This document shows positions 1-12,234 of a DNA stretch of 64,000 nt, in pieces; the first letter of the stretch is position 1, and the number at the start of each line of letters is the position of its first letter. The notes beneath the pieces were generated by a model. That model was not told where the DNA came from, searched no databases, and worked only from the letters and a program-made list of their open reading frames with translations. The DNA comes from Sesamum alatum (lineage: Eukaryota > Streptophyta > Magnoliopsida > Lamiales > Pedaliaceae), in NCBI GenBank assembly GCA_034509735.1, contig JACGWO010000013.1, positions 14,714,136 through 14,778,135 on the forward strand, given 5' to 3'. The translations under genes were made by a program, and so were the position numbers.

Positions 1-856
1 AACTCGTCCTTCTGTCTACGGTCTCACCACTTAGGGTTTAGGGCACGAAAAATGCAGGTACCCATTTCGGACCTAAGTGTCGGTCTGTCCTTACTAAACG
101 CCGCAAGGGAAACCTTCCCTTCTGCTCAGTTACTATTGCCACAGATTTTAGGGACAAGATACAGAGCATTTATGAGACTCAACTGTCAATGCCTTTTGAC
201 AGGAGACAGATCCTTTCTTTGAAACTACTGTCACTCTGTACACCAAAGCTGCACTAGACATGACTTATGACTACTCAAGTGCTTCTTGGCAATCTCTCAC
301 CATATCTAAGATACAGACCTGATATACAGGTAAACTCAGCAGTTCCTCAAGTCAAAGGACTTGACCTGTACCGTTGGAATCGGGAATACACGTCATACCT
401 AGCCAACCCTACTCAAGGTCCTCCGTAAGACGGTTCCCGCGAGTCACGTCAGTCAGCTGCTCCCTAGCTGGCTAACCAACCAACACTACTTAGACGACCT
501 TCGTCACCCGTCGATGAAATATGACAGCAGATGCTTAGTGCAACTCTCAAAGGGAAACTCGGTACCCATTTTCGAGATTCCTTGACTTGGAGATTTTCAA
601 ACTGATTCAGAAGGACTGATTTCATGGACCTACCTCCAAGCGTAGTCCCAATCCCCGAAATACGTTTTTCAGTCTGTGGGCTTTGTTTGCGTAGTGAACA
701 GATATGTATAAAGCAGATAAAGTGAACACAACAAAGTAATGCGGAATGAATTTTACTTTTTTTTATTCATTAATAATATATCAAATCCTTCAAATTGTCT
801 ACACATAGGTTACATTTCACCTGCCAAGATTCGCTACATGGTCACCTATTCTAACA
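1..856 (-). mobile_element. LTR H, Copia family of element A, runs off the left edge
   Basis: Read on the minus strand, this begins TGTTAGAATAGGTGACC at 856 and runs leftwards out of the window. It is the reverse complement of the same blocks that form the 5' LTR of element A (2303-4261), including the stretch equivalent to 2480-3140. It lies inside the 3' LTR stub of element M, which breaks off at 857. Whether it is a solo LTR or the end of a full element cannot be told, because the other end is outside the window. Confidence 0.8.
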
Positions 857-1008
857 AAAGCATCGTTTAACATAATGGGCACAATGCATACATGTGCCAA
901 TGATGAACATTTACCATATTCATCAAGACAATATTACTTTTAATAAAGATTGTTGAATAGTTTCCAAAACTGTTAATCCAATTGGACTTCTGGTCGCCTA
1001 TTCAAGCA
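857..1008 (-). mobile_element. Start of the 3' LTR of element M
   Basis: On the minus strand this begins TGCTTGAATAGGCGACC at 1008, two differences from the family start TGTTAGAATAGG. It continues with blocks that align to the start of the M 5' LTR (24052 downward) and of LTR D (42836 downward), including the conserved GTTAAACGA stretch. It stops at 857, where LTR H was inserted. Joining directly to gag, with no polypurine tract or pol, shows a large internal deletion in M. Confidence 0.75.
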
Positions 1009-1464
1009 CTTTTTTTCAAGATGAACTTGGTGGTTTTTGAGCTTCTCCATGATGGATAGCATCATCGCACCATGCTTTTGTACTGACAACCCTTCTGTCA
1101 TCTTAGCGCTGAAAAATGCTTTCGTTGTAGCATATCTAATATGGCGGTCCGGAACCACATAAACATCTTTCATGCTGAGCATCATCGACTTGACGTCATC
1201 ATGCCTTTCGTACTATTTCTGGGTCTCGTTAGTAATCGAGGCTAGTACGATGCTGCGAACCTTCCAGTTTTCATCATGCCACTTCTCGATCGTCAAATGT
1301 TTTCTGAGCATCCCCTCTGGCAAGGCGCGAGGAAGAGACCTATCTAGAATGTAGGTTTGGTTCCCAAAATCTAGGATTATCCTAAGATTTTGTAGCCAAT
1401 CATTGTAGTTGATTCTGTCAAATTTTATAGGCTCAAGAATTTGTGTAAGTGGATTCTTAGACAT
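1009..1464 (-). pseudogene. Copia gag, N-terminal part, element M
   Basis: Gag is the structural protein that forms the virus-like particle of Copia retrotransposons. The ATG is at 1464-1462, and the opening residues, including a NYNDWLQNLR motif, match the gag of element A at 6428. The frame is open for 83 codons to a TAG at 1215-1213. It then stays open, in the same frame and still homologous to A (DRHIRYATTKAFF motif), until it is cut off at the 3' LTR. The same TAG is present at the matching codon of A (6680-6682), so it predates the two insertions or is tolerated. No zinc knuckle survives. Confidence 0.85.
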
Positions 1465-2302
1465 CTACAATTATACAAAAAACTTAAAGTAGATTATCGT
1501 ATTAATGTGTTCAAGCTAAGGCTTGGTCTTTAGTCATTAACCACTCCACTATTTATTCAAAAGCCTACCACTCTCAAGTGGGGTTTTGAGAAAATCTTTT
1601 CCTATGGGCTTGGGGTCCACAAACGCAATTCTCGATGCTATGCCTTTATGATTCATATGGGTAAAGGCCTTGTGGGAGGTAATATATACCATTCTCATCC
1701 AATGAGATCCCAAAGGTATTTTTTCTCGGCTCTTCGCATGATCCCAAGGACTCCAAACGAATCATATTACTCGGCGTTAGGCCTGACCTATTTACCAAAT
1801 AATACCTCGACTATCGCTGCCAATGACTCATGAGATAGGGACACATGAACATATTCCTTTGTTCATAACAATAGTGCAGCTTTCTTCCATCCCGAACGTG
1901 CCACGACTCATGAGACCATGATTAAGCGGAAGTACCTTCCTCACTAGCTACATTGCCATGGATGGAAGGCTTGGACAAATCAAAAAGCCTATTTGATTTA
2001 TATCCATTATGGGCCTAATATTAACTTGGATAAACCAAGTGAGAGTTCATTTTGATTTTGACCGAGACCTCATTATGTTTACGTTATTTGCATGTGATTA
2101 AACGACAAGCATTTAATAAAGCATTCATAATTAAATAAATAGACCACACAAAAAATAGAAAAACATAGCACGCCCATGTTGGATGATAACAAGGCCAATC
2201 CTATGCGATCCACTGAGCCCACAGTGGATCTATGGTTAATCTAGGGTAGGCCTGCGCTATTACAAAAATTTAACCTATTAACAATCTAATGGTCCTTATA
2301 TC
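1465..2302 (-). mobile_element. Untranslated leader of M, gag-proximal half
   Basis: This is noncoding. Its reverse complement aligns with 5560-6425 of element A, for example around the stretch CATAGATCCACTG (about 2219-2231 here, 5644 in A). It ends at 2302 with ATATC, next to the 5' LTR of A. The leader resumes at 16207. The small ORFs here have no support. Confidence 0.75.
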
Positions 2303-4261
2303 TGTCAGAATTGGTGACCATGAAGCCAATTTCATTAAGAGAAATGTAACCTATGTCTGAACAATTTCAGAGTTTTAATAAACTTTGATGAATGAGAAAG
2401 TGATGTTCATCTGGCTTATACTTTGTCTGTGTTTACTTTATTGATTTATAATTGTTCAGTGCACAAACAAAGCCCACATACTGAGATCACATTTTAGGAA
2501 CGGGAACTACGCTTGGAGGTAGGTTCATGAAATCAGTTACGCTGAATCAGTCTGAAAATCTCCAAGTCAAGGAATCTCGAGAAATGGGTATCAAGAATAC
2601 ACTTGAGACTTGCACTAAGCATCTGCTGTCGTGTTTCATCGATGGATGATGAAGGTCATCTATGCAGTGTTACTGGGTCAGCTAGCTAGGGAGCAGCTGA
2701 CTGAGGTGAGTCGCGGGAACCGTCTTACAAAGGACCTTGAGTAGGGTTAGATAGGTATGACTTAAGTTCCCAGTTGTACAGGTTGATCCTTGGACTTGAG
2801 GAATTGCTGAGTTTACCTGTACACCATGTCTATATCTTACGTATGGTGAGAGATTACAAAGTCATAGTTACTGAGTAGTCATAAGTCATATCTAGTGCAG
2901 TCATGATGGGCAATATGACAGTAGATTCCAAAAAAGGATATGTCTCCTGTCACAGCGCTGACAGTAGCGTCTCACTATACTCTGAGTCTTGTCCCTGAAT
3001 CTTTGGCCACAGTATCTGAACAAAAGGGAGTGATTCCCTGCGATGTTTAGTGTAGGACAAGCCAATACTTAGGTCCAAGATGGGTACCTACGTTTCCGTG
3101 CCCTAGACCCTAAGTGGTGAGACCGTAGGCAGAAGGATAAATGTACTGTAGAGCCTAAATGTTCACCCACACGCATATTCACCTAGCCTCTAGTGCCATG
3201 GACCGTTGCTAGACGGCCACCATGGTAACGGACGAATTCCTGGAATTCGACCAAGTCTAGCTAAAGGTGAACCTAAACAGTCACACACAATGCGCACACA
3301 TAACGTATTTCATTTAGAATTAAGTGTTTAGAGAGATAGGACGTTTAAATTAGATTTAATAGGATCTCTTTTCTTGGGATGTTATTCCTTTAAATTGGAT
3401 GAAAAGAAATTTAACTAAAATAATATATTGGATTTATTGGAATTAAATACACGGGCTTTAAAAAATATTATTATTTATTTTATTTATTTATTGCCCAATG
3501 GATTATTTAAATAAGATGTAATTATTCCATAAAATAAATAGATGGTTGAGATTAAAAGGAGAGATGGATAGCTAGGATTGGTTTGACCAAATCTAAGAGC
3601 TATTTTGACTAGGACTTTGACTAGGTCAAAATCCTAATCAAAATAGTCTTCCAAAAGTTGGAATTTGAAGAGGAATAGGATTCCTCCTCTATATATATAC
3701 CTAGCTCTTCACTTTAGAAGAGATGATGAAAGTTTAACACACACATACACATACATCTCTTCCTCTCGGCCACTCTCCCCCTTTCCCAAGAAAATATTTT
3801 GGTTCCTTTGCTTCATACAATTGAACCTAAGGAGGGTTGATCACGTTAATTCATAATGCTTGATCGATCCATCCTCTCCAAATAATATACACTTGATTTT
3901 TTGCTAGCACGAGGATAAAGATACGTGGGCGGATTGCGTGTACGATTTAGAGGGTCTCAATTCGAGATCTTGGAGCGAAACGGTGAACAACACAAGTAGC
4001 GGCTCGAAGACAAAACCACAACTGGGTAGGCTTTTCATTTTGTTGCTTCGTTTTTACAACCCTACGGCCTCCATGATTTTACGTTCTTTGCTTTGTTCAT
4101 GAGATACACCGAATGCCCGAGAGGTTCAAGGGAACACCCCTTGAACGTTTACGTAAAGTTCTTGTTTAAAGCATGTTTCAATTTTTTGCAATTTATTTTA
4201 TACCGCGCTTCTGCATTCGCGCTCCTCCCGGGACAATCCACACGCCTATGCTAGGCTTTCA
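2303..4261 (+). mobile_element. 5' LTR of element A
   Basis: It begins TGTCAGAATTGGTGACC and ends CTTTCA immediately before the primer site. The same sequence recurs at 10489-12234 and 15880-16206 and, inverted, at 1-856. It carries the block shared by all LTRs of this superfamily (about 3205-3290: TAGACGGCCACCATGG, then CAAGTCTAGCT and a GTCACACACA run). A TATATATATACC stretch at about 3691 followed by a pyrimidine-rich run is a plausible transcription start region. Confidence 0.85.
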
Positions 4262-4262
4262 G

Positions 4263-4274
4263 TGGTATCAGAGC
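4263..4274 (+). promoter_or_regulatory. Primer-binding site, initiator-Met tRNA
   Basis: TGGTATCAGAGC is the standard plant Copia primer site, complementary to the 3' end of initiator methionine tRNA. It lies one base after the end of the 5' LTR and starts minus-strand DNA synthesis. Confidence 0.95.
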
Positions 4275-4479
4275 CCGGTTCGGTGTATAGGCCAAGGGTT
4301 TTACATTTGTTTAAAGCATGAAAACGTGTATAGCATGATTTACGTTTTTCTTGATTTTTATTTTATCAAGCATGTCGTTTTGATGTCGTTTATCATGCAT
4401 GACTTCTTGGTTTTTTGGTATTTCTTGGTTTCTTAGAAAACAATGCAGAAAAATAAAATGGAACAAAAAAACGCATCAC

Positions 4480-4945
4480 GCGGCAGCCGACGGCTAACAA
4501 CGCGAGCTATTCGCACGGCCAGGCGCGCGCAGGTAGGGGAGCCTGCGCGAGGCCGCCCGACACAGCGCGTACAATGCGTGCGGGCTTTTTGGCCGTTAAG
4601 CGCACTGCCGGTCGCGCGGGCTGATGCGTGGCCAGGCACGCGCGCACGTAGGCAGCGGAGCCTGCGCGCGCGCGCCAGGCCATTGCAACAGGCGTACACG
4701 CGCGGCCGATGCGCGACCAGGCAACGGAGCCTGCGCGTGCGCGCCCGACAGGCACGCCCGATGGGCGTGTGCGCGCGCGGCCACGGCACGTCATCGCGCA
4801 TAGGCAGAGGCGCCTGTGCACGGCCGCCCCGCCATCGCGCCAGCGCGTGCGAAAGAGCACGGCCAGGCGTGCCCTGCGCACGCGGGCGGCGGGCTAGGCC
4901 TGTCGGCCCAACTGCGCTAGCGGGCGCCGGCGACAGTCCTTCACT
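4480..4945 (+). repeat. GC- and CpG-rich block in the leader of A
   Basis: About 460 bases of extremely GC-rich sequence lie inside an otherwise AT-rich element. A motif GGAGCCTGCGCG recurs at 4538, 4657 and 4726 among runs of alternating CG, suggesting expansion of a short unit. Long open frames on both strands (4433-4970) follow from the lack of A/T and read as Arg/Ala-rich nonsense, so they are not genes. The matching place in the leader of M has only a short GC-rich remnant (about 16890-16935). Confidence 0.8.
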
Positions 4946-6427
4946 GTTTTGGTGTTTTTCTTGTTTATAATTTTTTCAAATATTTTCTGAAAAATTATTT
5001 TATTTATTTTTGCATGTTTTCTTGAAGACATTATTTGGAAAGTTATTTTATTTTGTTTGGTTTTGAATCTCAATATTTAACTACTTTCAAATAATGAGGA
5101 AAGGTTTTCCTAAACAAGAAATGGGATTACCAATATTACGCCAAGTTTACATGCATGACTCGTTCTCTCATTTCTTTTATGGATGATGTGATTGGATATC
5201 ATGGATTATGTACATGTATTTATATGATTTGGATATCATGTAATTGTGTGCGTTAATTGAGAAAGGATGATCACAAGCCCTAGACCGGATGTATGATTTA
5301 AATTTATGTTGGGCCCGTGTGCCTCTTTTTATTTTCTCTTCCTCTCTTGTAGTTGCCTTGGAATAATAAGGTATTCTACCTTCCTCCAATTATACTCCCC
5401 GCGGGATTTCGCTCGGTTTTTTTTTTTTTTTTTTAAATTTGTAATAAGAGTAGTATAGTGGTGAGGATATATTTCATTTTAGTTTCCATGGTGGGAGATG
5501 AAGGATGGCCCAGATGGAGAGCCCAGAATGAGGAATCCAAGGCGTTCCAGGGAGACCCGAAGGAGAATGAGACCAAGGCCCATCAGTATGTTGTTGGGTT
5601 GCTATTATTAAATGTAATAGTATAGGACCAACCTTAGATTGACCATAGATCCACTGCGGGCTCAGTGGGTCACGTAGGATTCGGGCTTGTGATCATCCAA
5701 TAGGGGCGTTTTAGGCTTTAATTTGCATGTGGCTCTTATGGTGAATGAATGGTTTATTTATCGTGTTATTGCTATGGCATGCAAACCTTTATAATGCATT
5801 ATGAATGTACGTATGTATGTGTGGGATCCCGGTCATTAGAACTCTCACTTGGTCAGACCAAGTTGAATATTAGACCCTTCATAAATGGACTTAGTCTCTG
5901 GGAGTTTGTCCATGCCTTCCATTCATGGCAAAGTGAGGAAGCTAGTTTCAGTCGAAAGCGTGGTCTCACGAGTCGTAGCATGACTATCGTACTAAAAAGA
6001 AGCTGCACTCTGTCATGAACAAAGAATACACTGTTGTTACTTGTCTCACGAGTCGTGGAGGTAGCAATGACTCTATGAATCGGTTGATTAAGTTAGGTCT
6101 AACGCCCGAATAACGTGATTCGCTTGGAGTCCTGGGATCACGTAAAAAGGTGAGGCAGTTATCTTGGAAATCTCGTGGAATGAGAAAGATATGGAATACC
6201 TCCCATAGGTTGTTTCCCATGCGAATCGTAAAAGCAGGGTATGGGGAAGATCGCTGTGGATCCCAAGCCCACTAGGAAATAACTTTCCCGAAAACAACGT
6301 TTGAAAGTGTCGTGTTTTCGTAAAAATAGTAGGAGCATTAAATGACTAAGTCCAAGCGTTTAATTTTATTAAAACTTTCAATTTCATTCTGCTGATTATA
6401 GTTTTGTTCTTTAAATGTAGGTTTAAA
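4946..6427 (+). mobile_element. Untranslated leader of A
   Basis: Noncoding sequence between the GC-rich block and gag. It aligns with the leader of M on the minus strand (1465-2302 and 16207-17102). It contains an 18-T run at about 5417-5435. Nothing else was recognised in it. Confidence 0.7.
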
Positions 6428-7290
6428 ATGTCTAAGCACCCATTATCAACCGTACCTGAGACAAACAAGTTTAATGGAACCAATTACAACGACTGGTTGC
6501 GCAATCTGAGGATAGTCCTCGATTACGAGCACCAAGGCTATGTCATGGACGAGCCGTTTTCTAGGACCTTGCCGGAAGGATCTACGCGAGAAGAACGTGA
6601 GACATTCGAGACTTGGCATAAGGATAACCGGAGAGTCCGTAGCATCATACTTGCCTCTATGACGAATGAGATTCAGAAGTAGTATGAGAGGCTAGAAGAT
6701 GTCCCTTCCATTATAGCTCGCCTGAAGGATTGCTATGCAGTCCTAGACCAGCATACTAGGTATGTCGCAACGAAGGCGTTCTTTGGAACTAAAATGACCG
6801 AAGGGTCCTCTGTACAAGAGCATGGGGTCAAGATGCTTACCTTGGTGGAAAAGCTCGAAGACCTCAAAGTAGGGCTCGATAATGAGACGTACATTGACGT
6901 GATCCTTCAGTCACTCCCACCATCCTTCGACCAATTCATTGTTAACTACAACATGAATGCTCTTGAGAAGGGTATCCATAAGTTAATTAATATGTTGGTG
7001 CAATACGAGGCAACGACCAAAAAGTCTGCACCATCGGTGTTGTTTGGAGATGCTTCGACTTCAAAGACGAAAGGCAAGGGTGCTGGATGTTGGAAAAGAA
7101 AAAAGGGAAAGGAAAAGGCCGTCAAAGCAGCTACCAACACTAAGAGTGTTCCCATCGCCAAAGTGGGGAAAGGCAAAGGGAAAAGGAAGGTTGACTCAAA
7201 GCAACAGTCAAGGGCAAATGACATATGTATTCATTGCCGTGAGAAAGGGCATTGAAAGAGGGATTGCCCCAAACTCCTCTCCAAGCAAGG
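6428..7290 (+). pseudogene. Copia gag of element A
   Basis: Structural gag protein of a Copia element. The ATG at 6428 opens a frame with the NYNDWLRNLR motif, and the frame continues through a Lys-rich C-terminal part to a CCHC zinc knuckle (CIHCREKGH, then KRDC) at about 7229-7270. Two in-frame stops interrupt it: TAG at 6680-6682, shared with gag of M, and TGA at 7253-7255 inside the knuckle where a Trp codon is expected. Between the two stops 190 codons stay open. The upstream leader ends in TTTAAA just before the ATG. Confidence 0.85.
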
Positions 7291-8520
7291 TATTTTTGTG
7301 ATTGAGATTAATATGGTTACTGACACTGCCTCTTGGGTATTAGATACCGGCTGTGGAGCTCACATTTGTAATGATTTGCAGGTGCTGAAAAGAAGCAGAA
7401 AAACTGAGTAGCAGACAAATGATCCTAAAGTTTGGAAATAGCAAGGCCATCTCGGCAGAACAATAGGATCCGCCACCTTAGTAGTTAGTGATCGTATTAG
7501 TATAGAATTAGAGCAAATTTATTACGTACCTAGCATAATTAGAAACATTATTTCCATTCCATTGTTAGACAATAGTGGTTATGAGTTTACAATTAATAAA
7601 AATTGCTTTATTTGATGACGGGTGGAATTACTCATCTGCTTGGTACGCTTAATAACGGCCTCTATGTCTTACAACAAACGAATTTCGTTCTAAACAATCA
7701 GCAAAAACGTAAAATAGATAAGAATGGGAACGCACAAACTGTGGCATGCAAGGCTAGGTCATACCTCCCAAGATAGGATAAAGAAATTGGTAGACTCAAA
7801 GAACCTAGAGGTTGGGGATTTGAGTAAACTACCGACTTGTGAATCCCGTCTCAGAGGAAAAATGACCAAGAAGCCCTTTGTAGGACAAAGCAGGCTTGCC
7901 ACTTGGACTTGGTCCATACAGACGTATGTGGACCACTAAGGACGCAAGCCTGAGGTGGGTTCTCCTACTTCATAACCTTCACCGATGATTGTCCACGGTA
8001 TGGTTATGTATACTTGATGAGGTACAAGTCTGAAGCTCTTGAGAGGTTTAAAGAATTCAGACTTGAAGTTGAGAACCAAACCAGCTGCAAAATTAAAGTC
8101 CTACGGTCAGACCGAGGTGGGGAATACCTTAATACTGAGTTCCTTAATTATTTTAAAAGAAAACAGTATAATCTCTTAATGGACATCTCCAGGGACACGA
8201 CAGTTAAATGGGGTCTCTAAAAGGAGGAATTGAACCTTGTTAGACATGGTCCGATCCATGGTGAGTTTTACCAAACTGCCCTTATCTTTTTGGGGCTATG
8301 CATAAGAAACCGCGGCCAAGTTATTGAACTTGACGCCAACCAGTTCATTGACCTAAACACCATATGAGATATGGCACGGCAAGCCTGATTCCTACAACTA
8401 CTTGAAAGTGTGGGGTAGCCCTGCATACATCAAGAAGCTAGTGGGAGACAACCTAGAATCAAGGTCTAGTTTGTGCAGGTTCGTTGGATATCCTAAAGAA
8501 ACCGCAGATTATTATTTTTT
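7291..8520 (+). pseudogene. Copia protease and integrase remnants of A
   Basis: The protease signature WVLDTGCGAHIC (aspartic DTG site) is visible at about 7336-7371, followed by stops. From 7724 a GAG-pre-integrase segment can be read (LWHARLGHTSQDRIKK motif, then a CESRLRGK motif in which one cysteine of the zinc-binding region is lost). It is followed by integrase core pieces in shifted frames, including VLRSDRGGEY at about 8098-8127. Several frameshifts and stops separate these blocks, so no integrase can be made. Confidence 0.8.
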
Positions 8521-10473
8521 ATGACCCCTTGGAACAAAATGTGTTCGTTTCAAAGGAATGCAGTATTCTTGGAACAAGGGTTTCCAGAAGGTGTCCAACC
8601 TGATGAACTGATCCTTGAGGAGTCAAGTGAGGCAAATCAGTCATCACCAGTAGCCGCGGATACCTCACTCAGAGGTTTCAGGATAAACACCCAGGAGGTT
8701 GAGCAACCTCGAGAAGTTCAGCATGCCGGGCATGTCAAACGGCCTCAAGAAGAGCCAGCCCCAGTACCTGAACCTCCAGCTCCTATTATATCAACGCCCA
8801 CAGTCACCACTGACGTTTCTGTTATCCGTAGTCAGCTAGAGAGTCTCGCCCTCCCGTGAGGTATGGCTTTCTAAGCATGACCAGTCAATTGGATAAGGAT
8901 CCCAAGACTTACGGGGACGCGATGTCTTGATGTCGACTCGGGAAGATGGCTTGAGGCCATTGAAGACCGAAATGGTCTCCATGAATGAAAACCAAGTCTG
9001 GACACGTGTAGACCCACCCCAAGGCGTTAAGCCAGTTGGATATAAATGGGTCTATAAGCGCAAACTTGGCATTGGTGGAGAAGTTACAACCTTCAAGGCT
9101 AGGCTAGTGGCAAAAGGGTACACTCAACGACCCGGGGTCAACTTTGAGGATACCTATTCGCCGGTAGCCATGGCTAAGTCCATTCGGATCCTGTTTGTCG
9201 TAGCAGCATGGTATGGCTATGGAATATGGCAGATGGATGTGAAAATGGCCTTCCTTAATGGTTTTATTGATGAAGAGATCTACATGGATCAGCCGGAGGG
9301 ATTCACAGTCGCCGGAGAAGAGCAGAAAGTCTGTCGTCTCCAGAAGTCATCTATGGCCTCAAACAAGCATCCCAAAGCTGGAATATTCGCTTTGATGAAG
9401 TTATATGGGGTTATGATTTCATCAAGAACAAATCCGACCCTTGTGTATACAAGAAAGTTAGTGGGAGCTCCATAGTCTTCCTAGTGCTTTATGTGGATGT
9501 TCTACTCATAGGAAATGACGTTAGAATGTTGGCTAACACAAAAGCATGGTTATCCACTTAATTTTCCATGAAGGATTTGGGCAAAGCCTCCTACATTCTT
9601 GGCATCCAGATCGTCAGGGACAGATCTAAAAGAATGTTGGGACAGACCCAAAACTCGTGTATGGAGAAAATCTTGAAAAGATTTCGCATGGACAACTCCA
9701 AACGAGGTTTCCTTCCCATGAGGCATGGGATCAAGTTATCCAAGAAACAGTCTCCTAAGACTGATGAGGAACTTGAAAGGATGAAAGGCATCCCCGATGC
9801 TTCTTCCGTAGGAAGCATCCAATATGTCGTCCACTACACGAGACCTGACATCGCTTACGCCTTAAGTGTAATGAGCAGATATCAGTCTTGTGCAGGAGAG
9901 GCACATTGGAATTCAATCAAGAGCATCCTTAAGTACCTGTGGAGGACTAAGAAAATGTTCTTGGTCTATGGCAATGGAGAGCTGATCCTGGAAGGCTTTA
10001 GCAATGCTAGCTTCCAGGCAGATGACGATGATGCCAAGTCTCAGTCAGGTTATGTGTTCAGACTCAATGGAAGTGTGGTACCATGGAAAAGTTCCTAGCA
10101 AGCAACAACAGTTGATTCCACCACTGAGGCCGAATACATAGCAGCTTCAGAAGCTGCCAAAGAAGCGGTTTGGATGAAAAACTACATCCAAGAGTTGGGT
10201 GTGGTGCCTAGCATTACGGAACTCATAGTTATCTTCTGTGATAACAACGGAGCCATAGTGCAAGCAAAGGAACCGAGATCCCATCATCGATCCAAGCACA
10301 TTCTTAGACGCTACCACCTTCTGAGGGAAATAGTGGGAAGAGGCGACGTCCGCATGGACCGAGTCAGCTCAGTAGACAACACAACAGATCCACTAACAAA
10401 GCCTATGTCGCAAAATGTTCATACGCAATGTCTTCAGAAGATGGGGATTAGACATATGGGCGATTGGCTTTAA
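8521..10473 (+). pseudogene. Copia reverse transcriptase and RNase H remnants of A
   Basis: This covers the C-terminal integrase/linker (8521-8859) and reverse transcriptase (8927-9475 with KWVYKRKLG, FKARLVAKGYTQRPGV and WQMDVKMAFLNG motifs). The active-site block at about 9490 reads YVDV where the second aspartate of YVDD is replaced. RNase H spans about 9850-10470 (IFCDNNGAI and HIRR-type motifs). Frameshifts occur near 9340 and 9475 and stops near 9558 and 10096. The stop at 10471-10473 ends the frame just before the polypurine tract. It is clearly inactive. Confidence 0.85.
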
Positions 10474-10488
10474 GGCCAAGTGGGAGAT
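10474..10488 (+). promoter_or_regulatory. Polypurine tract of A
   Basis: The purine-rich run GGCCAAGTGGGAGAT lies directly before the 3' LTR start TGTTAG at 10489. This is the usual place and composition for the primer of plus-strand DNA synthesis in plant Copia elements. Confidence 0.8.
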
Positions 10489-12234
10489 TGTTAGAATAGG
10501 TGACCATGAAGCCAATTTCATTAAGCGAAATGTAACCTATGTCTGAATAAATTTTAGAGTTTTAATATACTTTTGATGAATGAGAAAGTGATGTTCATCT
10601 GGATTATACTTTGTCTGTGTTCACTTTACTTCTTTATAACTGTTCAGCGCACAAACAAAGCCCACAGACTGAGATCACATTTCGGGAACTGGAACTATGC
10701 TTGGAGGTAGGTTCATGAAATCAGTTTCGCCAAATCAGTCTGAAAATCTCCAAGTCAAGGAATCTCGAGAAATGGGTAACGAGAATCCACTTGAGACTTG
10801 CACTAAGCATCTGCTGTCGCGTTTGATCGACGGGTGACAAGGGTCGTCTATGCAGTGTTAGTGGGTCAGCTGGCTAGGTAGCAGCTGACTGAGGTGACTC
10901 GCGGGAACCACTTATAGAAGACCTTGAGTCGGGTCATATAGGTATCACTTGAGTTCCCAGTTCCAACGATACAGGTTGATCCATGGACTTGAGGAATTGC
11001 TGAGTTTACTTGTACACCGTGTCTGTATCTTAGGTATGGTGAGAGATTACCAAGTTATAGTTACTGAGTAGTCATAAGCCATATCTACTGCAGTAATGAT
11101 GTGCAGCGTGACTGTAGATTCCAAGAAAGGATCTGTCTCCTATCACAGCGCTGACAGTAGCGTCTCAGTATACTTGTTGAGTTCACTTGTACACCGTGTC
11201 TGTATCTTAGGTATGGTGAGAGATTACCAAGTCATAATTAATGAGTAGTCATAAGCCATATCTAATGCAGTCATGATGTGCAGCGTGACAGTAGATTCCA
11301 AGAAAGGATCTGTCTCCTGTCACAGCGCTGACAGTAGCATCTCACTATACTCTTAGTCTTGTCTCTGAATCCATGGCCACAGTAACGGACAGAAGGGAGG
11401 GAATCCCCACGACGTTTAGTGTAGGACAAGCCAATACTTAGGTCCAAGATGGGTACCTACATTTTTGTGCCCTAGATCCTAAGTGGTGAGACCGTAGGCG
11501 GAAGGATAAATGTACTATAGAGCCTAAATGTTCACCCCCACGCATGTTCACCTAGTCTCTAGTGCCATGGACCATTTCTAGACGGCCATCCATGGTAACG
11601 GACGGATTCAAGGAATTCGACCAATTCTAGCTGAAGGTGAACCTAAACAGTCACACACAATCCGCACACATAACGTATTTAATTTAGAATTAAATATTTA
11701 GAGAGATAGGACGTTTTAAATTAGATTTAATCGGATCTCTTTTCTTGGGATGTTAATTCCTTTAAATTGGATGAAAAGGAATTTAACTAAAATATTAAAT
11801 TAGATTTACTGGAATTAAATGCATGGTCTTAAAATAAATATTATTATTTATTTTGTTTATTTATTGCGCCATGGATTATTTTAAATAAGATTTAAATATT
11901 CCATAAAATAAATAGATGGTTGAGATTAAAAGGAGAGATGGATAGCTAGGATTTATTTGACCAAATCTAAGAGCTATTTTGATTAAGACTTTGACTAGGT
12001 CAAAATTCTAATCAAAATAGTCTTCCAAAAGTTGGAATTTGAAGAGGAATAGGATGTCTCCTGTATATACATACCTAGCTCTTTACTTTACAAGAGATGA
12101 TGAAAGTTTAACACACACACACACACACACATACATCTATCCGCTCGGCCACTCTCCCCTTTCCCAAGAAAATATTTTGGTTCCTTTGTTTCATACAATT
12201 GAACCTAAGGAGGGTTGATCACGTTAATTCATAA
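10489..12234 (+). mobile_element. 3' LTR of A, first part
   Basis: It aligns with 2303-3856 of the 5' LTR and stops at 12234, where element B sequence begins. Unlike the 5' LTR, it holds a 177-bp tandem duplication (see 10997-11350). The LTR resumes at 15880 at the base matching 3937, so about 80 bp of LTR is missing at the B junction. Confidence 0.85.
10997..11350 (+). repeat. 177-bp tandem duplication inside the 3' LTR of A
   Basis: The unit starts at 10997 (TTGCTGAGTTTACTTG) and again at 11174 (TTGTTGAGTTCACTTG). Both copies contain CACCGTGTCTGTATCTTAGG and a CAGCGCTGACAGTAGC stretch. The 5' LTR has a single copy at about 2805-2985, so the duplication arose in this LTR or in its template. 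Confidence 0.85.

Noticed and set aside
4433..4970. Long overlapping frames on both strands in the GC-rich block
   Set aside because: They exist in several frames at once, are Arg/Ala-rich and lie in an untranslated leader; lack of stops follows from high GC content.
6946..7224. 92-codon minus frame
   Set aside because: It is antisense to gag of element A in its Lys-rich part.
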